Assembly (NCBI GenBank): GCA_964468435.1
Contig: CAYXVE010000083.1
Location: 1-17,824 of the forward strand
Length of the DNA stretch: 17,824 bases
From: JBCCTX01 sp964468435
GTDB taxonomy: Bacteria > Bacteroidota > Bacteroidia > J057
Direction of reading: 5' to 3'
The notes under the pieces: generated by a model
The model's input: only the letters and a program-made list of their open reading frames with translations
Told to the model about the DNA's origin: nothing
Database searches by the model: none
Shown here: piece after piece, positions 15,528-17,824 of the stretch
Layout of the letters: each line of letters starts with the position of its first letter
How positions within the stretch are numbered: the first letter of the stretch is position 1
Position numbers and translations under genes: made by a program

Positions 15528-16547
15528 AGTTTGATAATTTGTTAAACTAATGTAAGATATCTTTCTATTTAAATGATTATGCGTAAATTACAATTCGAAA
15601 GTTAATAAATCTTAAACAAATTTGTTTTGACAAGTAAGAACTAGCATTTGCAGAAAATCATTTTCGATACCTGTTGTTGTCATTTTTTACTACCATTCCA
15701 GGAAAATTCCCTCGTGACAACAGAAAAAGCGTATTTTGTGCAAAAAAAAGATTGGATATTCTCATCTCTACATTACTATTTGTGAAGATTTTTTTCTAAC
15801 TAGTATTATCACACCCGGATTTTATTCATAGCCTCGACTTGCAAAGGATTCTATTTTTTGTGTAACTACGAATTTTAGAAAAATGCAATTATTTGATGCT
15901 CATCTTCCAAAAACAAATGTATTTTGTCAAAAAGGTAACAATGGAATCATTGGTACCATTGAGATTGACTTCTGAACTGGAAAACGGTTGAATGTCTAAA
16001 TCGAATGCTTCAGGCAGGATCGTCAGTGTACTGGGGCTTGGTCTCTTGGTAGCTCTTAAAGGAGTAGGTGCGGGAAATCTTGTTGTGGTTGAGATTTGCC
16101 AGGATGCAGCAGTTGTATTCTCTGATAGAGGCATTGTTTATGCCAATACTGTCCATTGCCCTACCACCATTGTATCTGACAAACAAAAGACTCAGACGTC
16201 TTACATCTTACGTCTTACACTTATGTTGTGATCGCCCTGCTTATGATTATGTTACTTTTCTTTTTATGGATTATTTTCCATTTACCAAGATTCAAGCTAT
16301 ACGTTATCTTGTATTTAGGCCTAAATCTATCATACCTGATTTGTATATTTTTCGTCATGTCTTATCCCGCAAAAATTGGATTCGATAGATGGGATTATAT
16401 CTATATATTTGATTTAATGTGTATGTTTGAATTAAAATAACTACCACTTACAGTCTAAGGTCAGGAATAAGTGTTTTTTACCTAACATGAACTTATCTTT
16501 TTAATTTGGATTACATGGTTTGCTTCTTTTATTTATAGTCAATAAAA
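15528..16547. other. AT-rich intergenic region without a confident gene
   Basis: About 1 kb separates the DUF2911 gene from the repeat protein. Several short frames occur on both strands but none looks like a convincing gene. The frame at 15992-16231 (plus) has a protein-like hydrophobic stretch with LVALKGV and NLVVVE. It is preceded in the same frame by an open stretch ending in TGA at 15989-15991, so it could be a decayed coding remnant. The frame at 16228-16440 (plus, GTG start) would encode a 70-residue very hydrophobic peptide with about two membrane segments, but its composition matches the AT-rich background. A 14-base-period direct repeat lies at 16196-16218. Otherwise nothing is visible. 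Confidence 0.5.
16196..16218. repeat. Short direct repeat, 14-base period
   Basis: ACGTCTTAC occurs at 16196-16204 and again at 16210-16218, separated by ATCTT, which itself resembles the end of the unit. It lies in the non-coding stretch after the possible coding remnant. Similar CTTAC-rich simple repeats occur between genes in some Bacteroidota as far as I recall. No function is suggested. Confidence 0.5.
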
Positions 16548-17824
16548 ATGATATATAATAAAATGTACAATAAAATAAATCTATTAAAAATTTATTTATT
16601 GTTGATGCTGGGGATATGGGTTTTGATGGTTCCTGATACGCTATCAGCACAGAACCTAGGGTTTAATTACCAGGCTGTGGCAAGAGATGACGGGGGTAAT
16701 TTACTGACCAGTCAGGATATCAACGTACGTATCCAAATTCGGAGAGGTGGCGCAAATGGGCAAGTAGTATATGAAGAGCAACATAGCATACAGACCAATG
16801 AATATGGTCTGTTTTCACTAGTAATCGGTACGGGGAATGCTGGTAACGGAAATTTTCAGAATATTTCTTGGGGAGAAGATGTACATTTTGTCAGAATATT
16901 TGTCAATGAAGATAATCTAGGAACTGACCGGCTCGAAGCTGTGCCTTACAGCAAAGTGGCTACCAATATGTCTATCAGACAACTACTGGATGTCTCTAAC
17001 AATAATCCTCAACAAAACCAGATACTGGCCTGGAATGGAAGCGAATGGGCACCTCGTACAATTGAGACAGGAGGGAATGATTTTCAAGCAGGTGATGGTA
17101 TATCCATAGATGGAACCACTATTACCAACACCGGAGACCTGGACCCAGATAATGATATTACAGATGAAACACAGGCAGGCGGGGATATCAGTGGAACGTA
17201 TGACAATCTTCAGATCAGAAACAATACGATTGGGACTAATGAAATTATCAATGGATCTATACGTCTTGAAGATCTCAGGGCAGATATCAGTCTGCCATCA
17301 GGACCTCCCTCAGGAACGGCAGGTGGAGACCTTCGAGGGTCATTTCCCAATCCCATCGTAAAGGGCCTGCAAGATCGCCCTATAGATGATCAAGCTCCTC
17401 AGAATAACCAGGTACTAACCTGGAATGGTAGCCAATGGACTCCGGCAGATGTACCCACAGGAGGTGGTGGGCCTCCTACCGGAAATGCTGGTGGCGACCT
17501 AAATGGCACTTATCCCAACCCGGGAGTCAGAAGATTAAGAGGAAATCCCTTAAGCAATCAAACTCCCCAGGAAAATCAGGTACTTACCTGGAACGGCAAT
17601 ACCTGGATACCGGCAGATATTCCGGAAGGGGGCGGAGGAGCTCCTGAGGGAGCTGCTGGCGGCGATCTGGGTGGCACTTATCCCAATCCGCAGGTTCAGG
17701 CCTTGCGCGGAAATCCCGTCGGTAACCAAAATCCTCAAAATAACCAGGTTCTTACCTGGAGCGGCAATTCCTGGATACCGGCAAACATTCCGGAGGGGGG
17801 CGGAGGAGCTCCAGAGGGACCTGC
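16548..17824 (+). CDS. Secreted tandem-repeat surface protein, tail-fibre-like repeats (C-terminus missing)
   Basis: The frame is open from ATG 16548 (an alternative in-frame ATG is at 16563) to the right edge, giving 425 codons with no stop. Residues 1-34 form a signal peptide ending LSA before Gln35. The mature N-terminus carries LGFNYQAVARDDGGNLL (37-53) and, further on, EAVPYSKVA, a module common at the start of Bacteroidota surface proteins. A half-unit (QNQILAWNGSEWAP) and a divergent AGGDISGTYDN block precede three regular 56-residue repeats. Each repeat contains AGGDL-x-G-(T/S)-(Y/F)-PNP, a QNNQVLTWNG-like block, W-x-PA and a GGGG linker. The repeats resemble phage tail-fibre/adhesin repeats. 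The probable role is a cell-surface fibre or adhesin, perhaps with a C-terminal sorting or chaperone domain beyond the window. It is unrelated in position to the uronate operon. Confidence 0.8.
   Translation, partial: MIYNKMYNKINLLKIYLLLMLGIWVLMVPDTLSAQNLGFNYQAVARDDGGNLLTSQDINVRIQIRRGGANGQVVYEEQHSIQTNEYGLFSLVIGTGNAGNGNFQNISWGEDVHFVRIFVNEDNLGTDRLEAVPYSKVATNMSIRQLLDVSNNNPQQNQILAWNGSEWAPRTIETGGNDFQAGDGISIDGTTITNTGDLDPDNDITDETQAGGDISGTYDNLQIRNNTIGTNEIINGSIRLEDLRADISLPSGPPSGTAGGDLRGSFPNPIVKGLQDRPIDDQAPQNNQVLTWNGSQWTPADVPTGGGGPPTGNAGGDLNGTYPNPGVRRLRGNPLSNQTPQENQVLTWNGNTWIPADIPEGGGGAPEGAAGGDLGGTYPNPQVQALRGNPVGNQNPQNNQVLTWSGNSWIPANIPEGGGGAPEGP
17310..17824 (+). repeat. 168-base tandem repeat encoding 56-residue units
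   Basis: Three full units lie at 17310-17477, 17478-17645 and 17646-17813, and a fourth begins at 17814 and is cut by the window edge. The unit length is exactly 168 bases with no indels. Units 2 and 3 are the most alike, especially over the segment encoding NQVLTW and the following GN-x-WIPA, which suggests recent duplication or gene conversion. Unit 1 is more diverged (SFPNP, QDRPIDD). The array continues to the right. Confidence 0.9.

Noticed and set aside
15889..16134. An 81-codon minus-strand frame rich in Ser, Thr and Pro
   Set aside because: Its composition looks like the shadow of the opposite frame, an in-frame stop lies directly upstream of its ATG, and no signal or domain is visible.
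16228..16440. A 70-codon plus-strand frame encoding a hydrophobic peptide with a GTG start
   Set aside because: The hydrophobicity follows from the AT-rich background, there is no ATG at the start, and no neighbour suggests a role. It is kept only as a remark in the intergenic entry.
17310..17824. Tandem repeats considered as a CRISPR array
   Set aside because: The units are contiguous, 168 bases long and in frame, encode a protein repeat and have no unique spacers.
1..17824. Search for phage-defence, toxin-antitoxin, transposon or tRNA features
   Set aside because: No nuclease, helicase, transposase, integrase, terminal inverted repeats, target-site duplication or tRNA cloverleaf could be recognised by eye. 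The only repeat-rich protein is a surface protein.

Overview
The window looks like a chromosomal segment from a Bacteroidota bacterium, probably a free-living, polysaccharide-degrading member of the Cytophagales/Saprospiria type. This is inferred from the gene content (a DUF2911 protein, a repeat surface protein with the 'FNYQAVARD' N-terminus, several sulfatase lipoproteins, signal peptides that end before Gln), the AT-rich spacers and the lack of strong Shine-Dalgarno sequences. The exact taxon cannot be read from the sequence.

Layout. (1) 1-261, minus strand: the start of a secreted Cys-containing protein that runs off the left edge. (2) 262-920: AT-rich non-coding DNA with a cluster of inverted and direct repeats (739-789) that may be an operator. 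(3) 921-2458: a FadR-type GntR regulator overlapping an SDR-type D-mannonate oxidoreductase (fructuronate reductase), ended by an intrinsic terminator. (4) 2459-2707: an intergenic region with a second palindromic element related to the first. (5) 2708-14623: a tightly packed run of ten genes on the plus strand: uxuA, sulfatase 1, uxaC, three TRAP transporter genes (dctP-dctQ-dctM), kdgK, sulfatase 2, sulfatase 3 and eda. It ends in a strong bidirectional terminator. (6) 14685-15527, minus strand: a convergent DUF2911-TPR exported protein. (7) 15528-16547: about 1 kb of AT-rich sequence with no confident gene. (8) 16548 to the right edge: the start of a secreted repeat protein with 56-residue tandem units.

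How the genes work together. UxaC (glucuronate to fructuronate), the SDR (fructuronate to mannonate), UxuA (mannonate to 2-keto-3-deoxygluconate, KDG), KdgK (KDG to KDPG) and the Eda-type aldolase (KDPG to pyruvate plus glyceraldehyde-3-phosphate) make a complete route from D-glucuronate to central metabolism. A TRAP transporter for an organic acid sits in the middle of the set and probably imports the uronate. Three different S1-family sulfatases, all predicted lipoproteins with intact formylglycine motifs, are embedded in the same run. The simplest reading is a scavenging operon for sulfated, glucuronate-containing glycans: the sulfatases strip sulfate outside the cytoplasm and the freed uronate is imported and catabolised. 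The window contains no polysaccharide lyase, glycoside hydrolase, SusC/SusD pair or sulfatase-maturating enzyme, so depolymerisation and formylglycine formation must be encoded elsewhere. The fusion of desulfation, TRAP uptake and uronate catabolism in one operon is the most interesting feature here. No phage-defence, CRISPR or other clearly novel system was found.
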